Positions 35,508-44,563 are shown, counted from the first letter of the stretch. The stretch: 64,000 bases of DNA from Jejuia rubra (GCF_042684665.1 NZ_JBHULY010000026.1:1-64000); one strand, 5' to 3'. The notes: generated from the letters alone by a model not told the origin. A program made the numbers and translations.

Positions 35508-36710
35508 TTATTGTTCTTTTGAAAAAATAATGGTGGAACAATTCCCTCCGAAACCGAAAGAATTAGACATTACCGTTTGTAAAGGTTGGTGCTTTAATTC
35601 AGTTTGAGGCATAATTTCAAACTCCTTCATTTGCGTCTTAAATCCTAAATTTGGATAAATGACGTTGTTCTGAAGTGCCAAAATAGAGTAAACCGCTTCA
35701 ATAGCTCCTGCCGCAGCCAAGGTATGCCCAGTGTAGGCTTTTGTCGAACTAAAAACCGGCACCTTATTACCAAAAACCCTGATGAACGCTCGCCCTTCAG
35801 ACAAATCGTTATTCCCCGTGGCCGTGCCGTGGGCGTTGATATAATCAATATCTTTTGGGCTATATCCTGCTATATCCAATGCCTTTTGCATGGCTAGTGT
35901 AGCTCCATCACCATGGTCGGAAGAGGCTGTTTGATGATATGCATCGTTGGCATTTCCGTAACCTTTCACATAGGCCAACACGTTTTTGTTTTCACTGGAA
36001 ACAATATCATCCGATTCCAAAACCAAATACGCGGCGGCTTCACCTAAATTCAAACCTTTTCTGTTTTCATCAAATGGATTATTGTAGGTATCCGATAGAA
36101 TCATTAACGTTTTAAACCCATTGATGGTAAATTTCGAAAGACAGTCCGTACCGCCCACAATCACCCTATCCAATTGGCCAGATTTTATCAAACGTGCGCC
36201 GAGCATAATGGCATTTGCCGCTGAAGAACACGCCGTACTGATTGTGGTGACCAAACTTTCATCCAGTCCAATCTGATTGGCAATTTTTTGAGTGGAATCC
36301 CCGGCATGATGGCTTTCAATATATTTCTTAACTGGGCCACCTTCCAAATATTCGTAGTAATAGCGTTCGGTCATGTCCATCCCACCGACGCTAGTAGCAG
36401 ACACCAAGCCCGTTTTATAAGTCCCCAAGTTGGTTATGCCGGCATCTTTTAAAGCTTGCTTTGCTGCAATAACACCCAATAGACCGGTACGAGAATAGTT
36501 GTTTTCCGGAGACAAACCCAATTGATGTTCCAACTCTTGATTTGTGGCATCAATTTCACCCACCATAATATCGTTTACATGGTTAGTCTGGATTTTAGAC
36601 ACACGAGAAATACCCTTTTTACTGGTAATTAGGGATTGGTAATTTTCTTCTACATTGTTTCCAATTGCAGAAATAATGCCCATACCTGTTATAGCAATCC
36701 CTTTACCCAT
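35508..36710 (-). CDS. Beta-ketoacyl-ACP synthase (polyene elongation)
   Basis: A 400-residue FabF-type enzyme with a full catalytic set: Cys (TISTACSSAANAIM, ~residue 160), His (NAHGTATGNNDLSEG) and His (TKAYTGHTLAAAG). I start it at ATG 36710 (MGKGIAITGMGIIS); an in-frame TTG two codons earlier is unlikely. Its tight pairing with the Cys-less partner downstream and an ACP upstream matches the ketosynthase/chain-length-factor pair of aryl polyene clusters. Confidence 0.93.
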   Translation of the reverse strand: MGKGIAITGMGIISAIGNNVEENYQSLITSKKGISRVSKIQTNHVNDIMVGEIDATNQELEHQLGLSPENNYSRTGLLGVIAAKQALKDAGITNLGTYKTGLVSATSVGGMDMTERYYYEYLEGGPVKKYIESHHAGDSTQKIANQIGLDESLVTTISTACSSAANAIMLGARLIKSGQLDRVIVGGTDCLSKFTINGFKTLMILSDTYNNPFDENRKGLNLGEAAAYLVLESDDIVSSENKNVLAYVKGYGNANDAYHQTASSDHGDGATLAMQKALDIAGYSPKDIDYINAHGTATGNNDLSEGRAFIRVFGNKVPVFSSTKAYTGHTLAAAGAIEAVYSILALQNNVIYPNLGFKTQMKEFEIMPQTELKHQPLQTVMSNSFGFGGNCSTIIFSKEQ

Positions 36711-36740
36711 TTGCAATTTTTGCTCCCCAAAAGGTGCGCT

Positions 36741-36998
36741 TTATTTTGTGCGGTGTTCTGAAATATATGTCGCCATGGTATCTATGGATTCAAAAATAGC
36801 ACGCCCTTCCTTTGGATCAGTCAATTTTATACCATAGTTTTTGTCCAGCATTACGATAAGCTCCAATGCATCAATAGAATCCAATCCCAAACCATCACCG
36901 AATAGGGCATCGTCATTTGCAATATCCTCCACAGCAACATCTTCCAAATTTAATTGCTCAATAATAAATTCCTTCAATTCTTGTTTTAAAGCGTCCAT
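36741..36998 (-). CDS. Acyl carrier protein 1 (polyene)
   Basis: An 85-residue ACP with the phosphopantetheine attachment Ser in GLGLDSIDALELIVML (about residue 40). Acidic and helical as expected. It lies next to the ketosynthase pair and probably carries the growing aryl polyene. A second ACP is encoded at 47529-47771 near the resorcinol genes. Confidence 0.95.
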   Translation of the reverse strand: MDALKQELKEFIIEQLNLEDVAVEDIANDDALFGDGLGLDSIDALELIVMLDKNYGIKLTDPKEGRAIFESIDTMATYISEHRTK

Positions 36999-37000
36999 AT

Positions 37001-37618
37001 TTATATTTTGAATAGTTCGTTTATTTCCTGTTTTTTATTTTCCATATTGCCTTCTTTCGACACTAAATAAATAAAGGCGTGGTAATTGTTCTCATTATCA
37101 AACTCCACCCATCCGCACAATACCTCATCAGCCTTGTTTTGAGACAATAATGTATTTGAATACACCGATAAATGTTCGGCATTAAACGCGTCAAAGATAA
37201 AAAAACTATTTTCAGAATAAAGTTTATGCCTGATACTAATCTCGCCAATACAAATATTGGGGAGCGTATAGACGAAAACCGCCGGGCTGGGAAAATAATT
37301 GTCCTTATCCTGAATAGCTTTCTGATGTTTTCTATCGGTATCTAAACTTGAAGCCTTATTTGAAAAAACTATGGCTATATTTTCACCGCGTTCGCGGTCA
37401 TTTCCATGATTCAAAAGAATATCAGCTGTAAGAAACGCAAGTTTTGATAAATTATCCATTTTAAAAAACTTTGGATATTGCGTTTGCTCGCTTCGGTACA
37501 CTGTTTTTATAAAATCAGCGAACGAAAGGTCAGCATGCTCGTGCAAAGTCCTTCCGTTCAAAACCACCTGATTATCCTTAATATGGCAATATGATTTGAT
37601 TTTAAACAACTGCCCCAT
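37001..37618 (-). CDS. Short ketosynthase-like protein, no catalytic motifs
   Basis: A 205-residue protein that resembles the N-terminal half of a beta-ketoacyl synthase (FKMDNLSKLAFLTADILL, FPSPAVFVYTLPNICIGEIS) but stops before the region of the catalytic His residues and has no nucleophile Cys at the elbow (FFIFDAFNAEHL). I start it at ATG 37618; this overlaps the methyltransferase stop by 17 bases. It sits beside the ACP. It may bind acyl-ACP or a ketosynthase as an accessory subunit. The link to the KS family is from pattern alone. Confidence 0.7.
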   Translation of the reverse strand: MGQLFKIKSYCHIKDNQVVLNGRTLHEHADLSFADFIKTVYRSEQTQYPKFFKMDNLSKLAFLTADILLNHGNDRERGENIAIVFSNKASSLDTDRKHQKAIQDKDNYFPSPAVFVYTLPNICIGEISIRHKLYSENSFFIFDAFNAEHLSVYSNTLLSQNKADEVLCGWVEFDNENNYHAFIYLVSKEGNMENKKQEINELFKI

Positions 37619-38681
37619 TCTTGTTTTTGTTGAACGTAAACATAGTGTGGTACTCACCAATTGCTATGTCTTCCTTAAGCTCCAATCCCGCATTTTTCGC
37701 AATTTCTTTAAACTCTGTGGCCTTGTACATTTTGGATTTACCGTTGGCTAGGGCAGTAAAATAAAGCGAAGTGGCTTCCAAGATAAATTTGGCGTTTTCG
37801 AACTTCTGCCTATCCGTAAAGGTTTCCACAATAATCAATTCCGCGTCTTCATCCATTGCATCAGTGCAGGTTTTGAGTACCTTTAAAATATTGTCTTTTG
37901 AAAAGCAATCTAAAAATTGACACATCCAAATCGTATCCGCGCCCTCAGGAATTTTTGGGTTTTCCGAAAGCCAGTCAATTTCATAACTTTTTACGCGATT
38001 GTCGAAGCCTTCACTTTTTACATTTTCAACAGCTTTGTTCAATTGACCGGGGAGATCAATCATCGTCAACCCTACATTTTCATTGTGTTTACAACACTTT
38101 ATGGTGAATTTCCCCGTATTCGCCCCGATGTCAAACATGGATTTTCGCTCTTTTTGGAAGACGATATCTAAAGCTTCAGAAAAAATATCATCCGAATAAT
38201 GATGGTCAAACTCAAACCATGATTTTTGTTGCAAGGGTGTCATTTGGGATAAGCCGTCGTAAATGGTGCGCCAATTCCCCAGTTCCTTTAGCCCTGATGG
38301 CTTCTCCGTCTTTATGGCTTCTTCTAAATGAAATAGTCCTTTATAGCAAACTTCATTGGTAAAATTGAGGTTGACGTTTACCGTTTCGTGATAGGCCAAA
38401 TAGTAGCCGATCGTCGTCAGTTCATATTTGCCCTCGTCGTTTTTGATGACAATGTCTGAGGTTTCTGAAATTTCCAAAAGCACACCAATACCATATTCGC
38501 TAATTTCCAAATCGTTTGCAATTTGCTCAATGGTTACTCCACCTTTTCGTCTTTTTTTAAAGATATAATTCAAAATCCCCAAATTTCGCAATGCTACCAC
38601 CGCTTGGAATACAAATGGGGCGAAAGCAATTTTTTGAGCTTCCTGAATGGCGTCTATGGCTTTTATAGATTGGTTTGACAT
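37602..38681 (-). CDS. SAM-dependent methyltransferase (O-/C-methyl, COMT-like)
   Basis: A 359-residue class I methyltransferase with an N-terminal winged-helix dimerisation domain (residues ~20-110; KGGVTIEQIANDLEISEYGI) and the SAM-binding motif MFDIGANTGKFTIKC at ~185, then MIDLPGQL and WMCQFLDCFS. Flexirubin carries a methyl group on its 4-hydroxyphenyl ring, so ring methylation is the obvious guess. It lies between a ketosynthase gene and the short KS-like gene. Confidence 0.9.
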   Translation of the reverse strand: MSNQSIKAIDAIQEAQKIAFAPFVFQAVVALRNLGILNYIFKKRRKGGVTIEQIANDLEISEYGIGVLLEISETSDIVIKNDEGKYELTTIGYYLAYHETVNVNLNFTNEVCYKGLFHLEEAIKTEKPSGLKELGNWRTIYDGLSQMTPLQQKSWFEFDHHYSDDIFSEALDIVFQKERKSMFDIGANTGKFTIKCCKHNENVGLTMIDLPGQLNKAVENVKSEGFDNRVKSYEIDWLSENPKIPEGADTIWMCQFLDCFSKDNILKVLKTCTDAMDEDAELIIVETFTDRQKFENAKFILEATSLYFTALANGKSKMYKATEFKEIAKNAGLELKEDIAIGEYHTMFTFNKNKNGAVV

Positions 38682-38683
38682 GC

Positions 38684-39841
38684 TTACAGTGCTTTTTTAA
38701 ATAATATGGCAGAATTACAACCTCCAAAACCAGAGGCCGTTTTTAAAAATAGGTTCAATGGCGTATGTGTTATTTCTTCGATGACATTAATCGGTTGAGA
38801 AACACCAAGCGTCTCAAAACCCAAGGAGGGATAAAGCGTATTGTTGGCTAAAGATTGCATACCTACAATGGTTTCAACCAAACCTGACGCTCCCAAGCTG
38901 TGACCAAAATAGCTTTTTAGGCTATTCATAGGCACTTTCTGAAGTCCAGCACGATTAAAAGCAATTGCCTCCATTTCATCATTATATGGGGTAGCCGTGC
39001 CGTGGGCTGAAATATAATCCACCTCTCCTGAGCTAACTTTAGCTTGTCGCATGGCTGATTGAATGCTTCTGTACAAACCTTCGCCAGTTCGCGACGGGCC
39101 CGAAATATGGTTGGCATCGTTACACGAACCTTCACCCAAAACCACCACGGCGTCTTCGGACAGATTAGAATCTTCCTTGGTAACCAAAGCACTAGCCACA
39201 ACTTCACCAATATTGATACCTGTTCTGTTGGCATCATAGGGCTTGCAAGGCGCATTACTTAAGGCTTGAAAGGAATGGAATCCAGATAAGGTAAACTCGG
39301 AAACAATATCCCCACCTGCAATAAATACATGGTCGTAGATTCCGGAGCTAATATACCTTTTTGCAATAGCTACGGCCAACAAGCCAGATATACAGGCGTT
39401 TGACACTACTATGGCCTCATTTTGAAATCCAAAAAAGATTTTGATTTGAGCACCGAGTTTCCCTAAATACGCTCTTTCAGCCTCAAATGAATTGTTTTCA
39501 TCCAAAGCGTCAATATTTCCCTTAGTGGTTGAAACGATTAAGCCAACTCTTTCATTCAATTTGATATTTGAAGCTTTTATCACCTTATCAAGTGAAACAA
39601 TCATCATTTGCTCCAATCGGGTGAAATTCTCAGGTGATTGTAAATTTGAAAATGCTTTTTGAAGCTTTTCCGTATCAACCAAAGAAGCACAAAACGGTTC
39701 TGAAAAAACAGATGAATCGTCAACAAGATTCAACCCAGAAACTCCTTTTTCAATTTTGGAAACCACCTCTTTGGTAGAAAACCCCAGCGAAGAAACGATA
39801 TTGTTATGTGAAAGGTAGATATTGCCCAATGCTTGCTCCAA
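38684..39841 (-). CDS. Beta-ketoacyl-ACP synthase (second, pigment cluster)
   Basis: A 385-residue FabB/F-type enzyme with Cys in VSNACISGLLAVAIA, His in SAHGTATPYNDEMEA and His in YFGHSLGASGLVE. The only start placed correctly for the family is a TTG at 39841, three bases after the stop of the thioesterase gene; no ATG precedes the first conserved strand (GNIYLSHNNIVSSLG). It probably performs an initiating or elongating condensation in the aryl polyene half. It is 2 bases from the methyltransferase start. Confidence 0.9.
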   Translation of the reverse strand: MEQALGNIYLSHNNIVSSLGFSTKEVVSKIEKGVSGLNLVDDSSVFSEPFCASLVDTEKLQKAFSNLQSPENFTRLEQMMIVSLDKVIKASNIKLNERVGLIVSTTKGNIDALDENNSFEAERAYLGKLGAQIKIFFGFQNEAIVVSNACISGLLAVAIAKRYISSGIYDHVFIAGGDIVSEFTLSGFHSFQALSNAPCKPYDANRTGINIGEVVASALVTKEDSNLSEDAVVVLGEGSCNDANHISGPSRTGEGLYRSIQSAMRQAKVSSGEVDYISAHGTATPYNDEMEAIAFNRAGLQKVPMNSLKSYFGHSLGASGLVETIVGMQSLANNTLYPSLGFETLGVSQPINVIEEITHTPLNLFLKTASGFGGCNSAILFKKAL

Positions 39842-39844
39842 ACT

Positions 39845-40279
39845 TTAAATAAGGTTAACCTTCTTTTTCCACTCCATAAAAAACTCGGGGATTGTAAGCG
39901 CTAGTTCGCCGTTACCCACATTATCCACAAAAACTTGCACAGTTTCACCTGTACAGACCAATTTGTTATCTTGGTTATAAACTTCATATCTAAATACCAT
40001 TTTTGCCGCCGGGCTATCCACATAAATAGTTCTTATGGTGGCTATATCCCCGTAACGCAAGGGTAATTTATGGTCAGTGCTGGATTTAACAATCGGTGTA
40101 GCGTAACCATGGTCCTTTTGGTCCAAATATGAAATGCCGTGCTTTCTCCCGAAGGATTCCCGCCCGTCCTCAAAATACTGTATGTAGTTACCGTGCCATA
40201 CTATGCCCAAAGGGTCGGTTTCCACAAACCGCACCCGCACTTGGCTCATGTGCTCTAATTCCTTTTTCTCAGACCGCAT
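39845..40279 (-). CDS. Acyl-CoA/ACP thioesterase (4HBT hot-dog)
   Basis: A 144-residue YbgC-type hot-dog thioesterase. The active-site motif ETDPLGIVWHGNYIQYFED contains the catalytic Asp. I start it at ATG 40279 (MRSEKKELEH); a longer frame would overlap the ABC permease by 38 bases, this one by 11. It may release or edit polyene or resorcinol intermediates; aryl polyene clusters commonly carry such an enzyme. Confidence 0.88.
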   Translation of the reverse strand: MRSEKKELEHMSQVRVRFVETDPLGIVWHGNYIQYFEDGRESFGRKHGISYLDQKDHGYATPIVKSSTDHKLPLRYGDIATIRTIYVDSPAAKMVFRYEVYNQDNKLVCTGETVQVFVDNVGNGELALTIPEFFMEWKKKVNLI

Positions 40280-41537
40280 TTTTTTTATTATTATAAATGA
40301 TAGCAACAGCCGTAGTGGCTATAAAAAACAGAAAAAGTAATCCAATTTCTGGAATCACTTCAACTACACCCGCATTTCTCAAAAACACATCATAATAGGC
40401 ATTTAGCCCCCAATTCATCGGCGAAATATTGGACATGGCCTGCATAAATTTGGGCATTACAAATACCGGTACCCAAACGCCTCCCATTGCCGCCAAAATC
40501 ACCACCAATGTTGCTCCAAATGGTGCGGATTGTTCCTGTGTTGTGGCCACCGTCCCCAATAGTAAGCCCAAACCTATGGCCGCCAATCCGATAAAAATTG
40601 TGACCAAAAACAGTAAAGGCAAACGCCCGGAAACATCCAATGTTGGCAGGCCAATTTCAGGAAAAACAAAAATACCGATTAACAGCATTAAAACAAACTG
40701 TATTATACAAACTACAAGATAAATAAGTGTTTTTCCTAATAAAACTGTACTATATGACACTGGATTTGTTCTTAAACGCACGAAAGTGCCTTGGCTTTTC
40801 TCCTTAACGATGTTGATGGATAGCGGTACGATTATAAAAAATATAGCAAACAGCGTCCATGCCGGGACATTGTGCTGTACTGAATTGGGCAAAATATCCT
40901 CACCTTCATTTTGAGCTACAATTTCCCGATATGAAATAAAATTTTCGGTCTCAAAAATCTGTTCTTCTGGGTCGTCGGTTACCTGTTGCTGAAATGCCTT
41001 GTAGATGGATTCGGTTTCAATTTTGGCAATCATACGGTCAATGCCATTTTTCACGGAAGACTTGAAAGATTGCTGTGTAGCCGGATCAAAATAAAGTCGT
41101 ATTTCTTTGCTCGATATTTGAACTAATTGGGACTCGTCCTGCTCTTCTTCCAATCCAAATTTGGCAATAATGCCTTCAACATTTTGATTGACTTTCAGCT
41201 CCAGATCAGCAGACAAATCCTCGGGAACAATTATAGCCAACTGGTATTTTCCCTTATATACCAAGGCCTTAGCCTCTTCCTCGGTATTACAGGGAACAAT
41301 TTCAAAGGCATTCGAATCTTTCAAACCAATTTCAATGGTTTGCGACACTTTGCCGTTATCGTTATCTACCAATAAAATTGGGATGGTTACGTCAGAAATG
41401 GTTCGAAAAGTACTGTCCTGAATGAGGGTAATGGTGATAATCAGCACCAAAGGCATCACAAATAATATTGCTACCCCACCAATATCCCGGGCCAAGAGCA
41501 AAAACTCCTTGTATGTAGAAGCCCAGAGTTTATGCAC
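40269..41537 (-). CDS. ABC-2 type permease
   Basis: A 422-residue ABC-2 exporter permease with one N-terminal helix (~20-40), a large extracytoplasmic domain (~45-220) and five C-terminal helices (~230-420; TFVRLRTNPVSYSTVLLGKT precedes them). It starts with GTG inside the stop of the ATPase gene, so the two are coupled. With the ATPase it probably exports a pigment precursor or lipid. Confidence 0.9.
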   Translation of the reverse strand: MHKLWASTYKEFLLLARDIGGVAILFVMPLVLIITITLIQDSTFRTISDVTIPILLVDNDNGKVSQTIEIGLKDSNAFEIVPCNTEEEAKALVYKGKYQLAIIVPEDLSADLELKVNQNVEGIIAKFGLEEEQDESQLVQISSKEIRLYFDPATQQSFKSSVKNGIDRMIAKIETESIYKAFQQQVTDDPEEQIFETENFISYREIVAQNEGEDILPNSVQHNVPAWTLFAIFFIIVPLSINIVKEKSQGTFVRLRTNPVSYSTVLLGKTLIYLVVCIIQFVLMLLIGIFVFPEIGLPTLDVSGRLPLLFLVTIFIGLAAIGLGLLLGTVATTQEQSAPFGATLVVILAAMGGVWVPVFVMPKFMQAMSNISPMNWGLNAYYDVFLRNAGVVEVIPEIGLLFLFFIATTAVAIIYNNKKNAV

Positions 41538-42273
41538 TATCTCTCAAGGCTTTACCCGTTATACTTAAAAAGACATCCTCTAGATTATGCGCACCTTCAT
41601 ATTTTGAGATAAGTTCGTTAGGCTCTCCCTGTATGATAAGTTTACCATGGTCTATGATGGCTACTCTCGTACAAAAAAGCTCTGCTTCGTTCAAGTGATG
41701 CGAGGTGTAAATAATGGTGGTGCCTTTTTTGTTCAATTCTTGAAGATATTCGATGATTACATTTTTAGATTGAACATCCACCCCAACAGTAGGTTCGTCT
41801 AAAAACAACACCTTGGGATTATGCAAAATACTAGATATCAAATTTATACGCCTTTTCATACCGCCTGAAAACGTACCGATTTTTTTATTTGAGAATGCCA
41901 GTAAACCCAATTGCTCCAAAGCATTTTCTATTTTAGTATTCAAGGCCTTTCCTTTCAGCCCATACATGCTTCCAAAATATTTTAGGTTTTCAAAAGCTGT
42001 AAGCGTGGGGTAAAGGGCGTACTCCTGAGGTACGATACCAATGAGTTGTTTCAACTGGTTTCCATGCTTTTTATAAGTCAACCCATCAATTGCGAAAGTT
42101 CCGGATGTCGGTTTAATAAGGGAGCATAAAATTGAAATTAGCGTAGTCTTCCCTGCACCATTAGGGCCCAAAAGGCCAAAAATTTCATTTTCGGCAATGA
42201 ACAAATCCAAATCTTTAAGTGAAAACGCGTCAGCAGTTTTATACCTTTTTGAAATCTGTTCAATCTGTATCAT
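41530..42273 (-). CDS. ABC transporter ATPase
   Basis: A 247-residue ATPase with Walker A (LLGPNGAGKTTLI), Q-loop (GIVPQEYALYP), signature (GTFSGGMKRRINLIS), Walker B (VLFLDEPTVGVD) and switch His (TIIYTSHHLNEAE). It pairs with the ABC-2 permease encoded next to it. One base separates it from the BtrH-like gene. Confidence 0.94.
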   Translation of the reverse strand: MIQIEQISKRYKTADAFSLKDLDLFIAENEIFGLLGPNGAGKTTLISILCSLIKPTSGTFAIDGLTYKKHGNQLKQLIGIVPQEYALYPTLTAFENLKYFGSMYGLKGKALNTKIENALEQLGLLAFSNKKIGTFSGGMKRRINLISSILHNPKVLFLDEPTVGVDVQSKNVIIEYLQELNKKGTTIIYTSHHLNEAELFCTRVAIIDHGKLIIQGEPNELISKYEGAHNLEDVFLSITGKALRDSA

Positions 42274-42274
42274 A

Positions 42275-43270
42275 TTATATTGCTTTCTTCAACTTTTTAA
42301 AGAAAACCTCTTCTTTATCCGCCAAGGCGTCCAATTGTGCGGCAACGTCATTATAGGCATCCAATTTTGGGCCTCTCTGCTTATAAATTCGCGAGGCATC
42401 TAGAGCAAAATCGCGCCATAAATCCCCAATTTCGGTCATTTCTTTAGACAGTTCCAATAATTTATCGTTGTTGAGCAACTTGCCCGATTCCTGTAAAAAC
42501 GCCGCAAAAATATACCTAAAACCGCCACCGCCAGTTCCAATTTCCTCTTGCATCCTCACGATTTGCCCCAAATAATGATTGGCTACTTTTGTTCCCTTCT
42601 TTTTCGGCCACTTTCTCACCAATTTAGCCACACGCCTAATCCCTTTTACACCAACAATCGAAACCGGAGCCAACATGTCTCTGCAGGTATGTTTGATGCC
42701 TTTTATGATGGCACTCTTTAATTCAATGTTTTCAGGAAAATCAGTGGGGTAATAAATATGCCCTTTTGGTGCAAAGGCGCCTTTGGCAAAACGGACTTTC
42801 TCCAATTCCTTTTCGGTTAAAGTCGTCACTGTTTGCATCACCGGGTCACTAATTAAATATATATCATCTTTTTTTCCGTACACAACTAAATTATGGGCAT
42901 TAAAATGAAAGCGGTATTCATCGGGAAAATAGACCAAATTATACACCCCAACTTGAAGCCCAACGGGATTGTTTTTTCTCAAATTTTCATCCAGTCTCGC
43001 TTTGGCCTTTTCAGGATTTTTGAATTTTTCGTGCTTTACTTTTATACCTACACGCTTGGCAAATCGTTTAAAAATCAGCCCTGGCATTACCCGATACGTT
43101 ATGGCGGGAGCGTGGTTCACCATCAAAAATGGAATATAGCAAAACAACAATCCCGAACCAATGCCAAAAACCATTGGCTCACTAATGTCTATACCGTTGT
43201 GCTTCATTAAATTTGAAACCACACCATTTTCGCAGTGCGCAGACTGGTGGTGCTTAAAATCAATCTCCAT
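42275..43270 (-). CDS. BtrH-like acyltransferase-type protein
   Basis: A 331-residue protein. The N-terminus (HHQSAHCENGVVSNLMKHNG) carries the BtrH-type Cys and ends with GIGSGLLFCYIPFL; this family includes the butirosin acyltransferase that transfers an acyl group from ACP to an amine. A central motif HFNAHNLVVYGKKDDIYLIS matches papain-like peptidase or acyltransferase folds (His, Asn), and a helical domain follows. Many flexirubin clusters carry it, as I recall. It may transfer the polyene acyl from ACP; this is inferred. It overlaps the next gene by 11 bases. Confidence 0.82.
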   Translation of the reverse strand: MEIDFKHHQSAHCENGVVSNLMKHNGIDISEPMVFGIGSGLLFCYIPFLMVNHAPAITYRVMPGLIFKRFAKRVGIKVKHEKFKNPEKAKARLDENLRKNNPVGLQVGVYNLVYFPDEYRFHFNAHNLVVYGKKDDIYLISDPVMQTVTTLTEKELEKVRFAKGAFAPKGHIYYPTDFPENIELKSAIIKGIKHTCRDMLAPVSIVGVKGIRRVAKLVRKWPKKKGTKVANHYLGQIVRMQEEIGTGGGGFRYIFAAFLQESGKLLNNDKLLELSKEMTEIGDLWRDFALDASRIYKQRGPKLDAYNDVAAQLDALADKEEVFFKKLKKAI

Positions 43271-43667
43271 GTACTATCGTCTTTAATTCTTCCACCGTGA
43301 TGTCGAACACTTCGGCATATTTATTTAAAATTCTATTGGGTAATTTCTTGAAAACCTTTGGCTTAAAATGACGTTTCACGCGCCACTTCCACAGGCCCAC
43401 ATAGCTTGCTAGAATATTCAAGTCCATTTTATGCAACTCCATGTAATATTCAATTGGGCTTGTTTCATTGTTAAGCACTTTGGCCTTGGCCTTTGCCACA
43501 CGTTCGTTGATATCAGCTATGGCATTGTCCAGGGCGATGGTTTTGGGATCCCAACCTGTACTTTGAGCCGTTGTGTATTCCCCCTTTTCATCAACGGCAT
43601 AGTATATCTCTTTAATATCCGCTGATTCTAAGTTGCTCTTATCCTGTGGCACTTCACTCTTTTTCAT
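43260..43667 (-). CDS. Helix-turn-helix-like small protein in pigment cluster
   Basis: A 135-residue basic protein. The second half resembles an XRE-type helix-turn-helix: MDLNILASYVGLWKWRVKRH, then LNKYAEVFDITVEELK. The first half is charged and coiled (DINERVAKAKAKVLNNE). I start it at ATG 43667; the GTG two codons earlier is less likely. It could be a cluster-situated regulator or a structural protein; DNA binding is not proven. It lies between the BtrH-like and hot-dog genes. Confidence 0.7.
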   Translation of the reverse strand: MKKSEVPQDKSNLESADIKEIYYAVDEKGEYTTAQSTGWDPKTIALDNAIADINERVAKAKAKVLNNETSPIEYYMELHKMDLNILASYVGLWKWRVKRHFKPKVFKKLPNRILNKYAEVFDITVEELKTIVHGD

Positions 43668-43675
43668 AACCACGA

Positions 43676-44134
43676 TTATTGTTTGACTTCCTGAATGAAT
43701 AAATTCAGTTCACAAGATAATAATTCTTGATATGAAGTGGAGATATTACAAGAAAGGGTACAAATGGAATACATATCCGAATCAAAACGGGACACCAATT
43801 GCGCCTTGGTAAGAATGGTATCGCCTACATTTGGACATTTATTGATAGTGACCTTTTTAATTGCGCTGATAAAACCAATCAATTTAGTGCCTTCCCCTTC
43901 CAAGTCGTCATCTTCAAAATAGCTTTTCCCAACAATGGAAGAGCAGGTTTGGGCAGCATTTTCAACTAGGCCCACCTCATTAAAAACACCATTGTCCACA
44001 AAAATACAATCTTGAGTAACCGTAAACGAAGTATCCACATGGGTATCGCTTATGGAAACCACTTGGTCTACCATTAAAAACGGCGCCCTGTGTGGTAAAA
44101 ACTTCGATATGTCCAGTTGTTTGATGTCAGGCAT
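43676..44134 (-). CDS. Hot-dog dehydratase-like protein (Glu type, copy A)
   Basis: A 152-residue hot-dog protein of the FabZ/ApeI-ApeP kind. It has PHRAPFLMVDQVV at the N-terminus and GLVENAAQTCSSIVG where FabZ has its catalytic Glu, so Glu is kept, but the FabZ GHFPG His segment is replaced by DCIFVDNGVFNE. Its start ATG overlaps the previous stop (ATGCCTGA). It is a paralog of 44127-44552. It probably acts as a heterodimer subunit with a His-bearing partner. Confidence 0.82.
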   Translation of the reverse strand: MPDIKQLDISKFLPHRAPFLMVDQVVSISDTHVDTSFTVTQDCIFVDNGVFNEVGLVENAAQTCSSIVGKSYFEDDDLEGEGTKLIGFISAIKKVTINKCPNVGDTILTKAQLVSRFDSDMYSICTLSCNISTSYQELLSCELNLFIQEVKQ

Positions 44135-44552
44135 CAGGAGCAATTACGGTTTTCATTTCGCCAAAGGCTAATATTTCGTTTTCAACGTTAAATACTTCTA
44201 CTTTCACCATTGTCACACCCATAAACTCATGAAGAACAACTGCTTTGGTGGTGATCACATCACTTAAGCTGGGCAAGGAGATAATCTCTACTTTTTTGAT
44301 AGAGCCAATATAACCTGTTGGTGCCTTTTCATTTCTTAAAAGATAGTCGTATCCTGTATGGAGGGCAACCGTTTGGGCCATATTTTCGATAATCCCCGGT
44401 GCCAAAAGTTCACCATTATTTATAAAAAGATTATCCTCTGGAATGGTATAATTGGAAACCACGTGTTCTTGTGAAAATTCAGCAAGCGTATCCACCATAA
44501 TGAATGGTACCTTCTGTGGAATCAAATGTTCAATATTTGAAATTGGCAACAT
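44127..44552 (-). CDS. Hot-dog dehydratase-like protein (Glu type, copy B)
   Basis: A 141-residue hot-dog protein, with IPQKVPFIMVDTLAEF and GIIENMAQTVALHTGYDYLL, where Glu is kept but the His-bearing loop reads NLFINNGELLAP. I start it at ATG 44552 (MLPISNIEHLIPQK), 11 bases after the upstream stop with AGGTG before it; a TTG at 44570 is in frame but unlikely. It is paralogous to the gene downstream. Confidence 0.82.
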   Translation of the reverse strand: MLPISNIEHLIPQKVPFIMVDTLAEFSQEHVVSNYTIPEDNLFINNGELLAPGIIENMAQTVALHTGYDYLLRNEKAPTGYIGSIKKVEIISLPSLSDVITTKAVVLHEFMGVTMVKVEVFNVENEILAFGEMKTVIAPDA

Positions 44553-44563
44553 AGACACCTGAA

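Noticed and set aside
37001..37660. Start of the short ketosynthase-like gene at 37660
   Set aside because: It would overlap the methyltransferase by 59 bases; ATG 37618 gives a shorter overlap and a better N-terminus.
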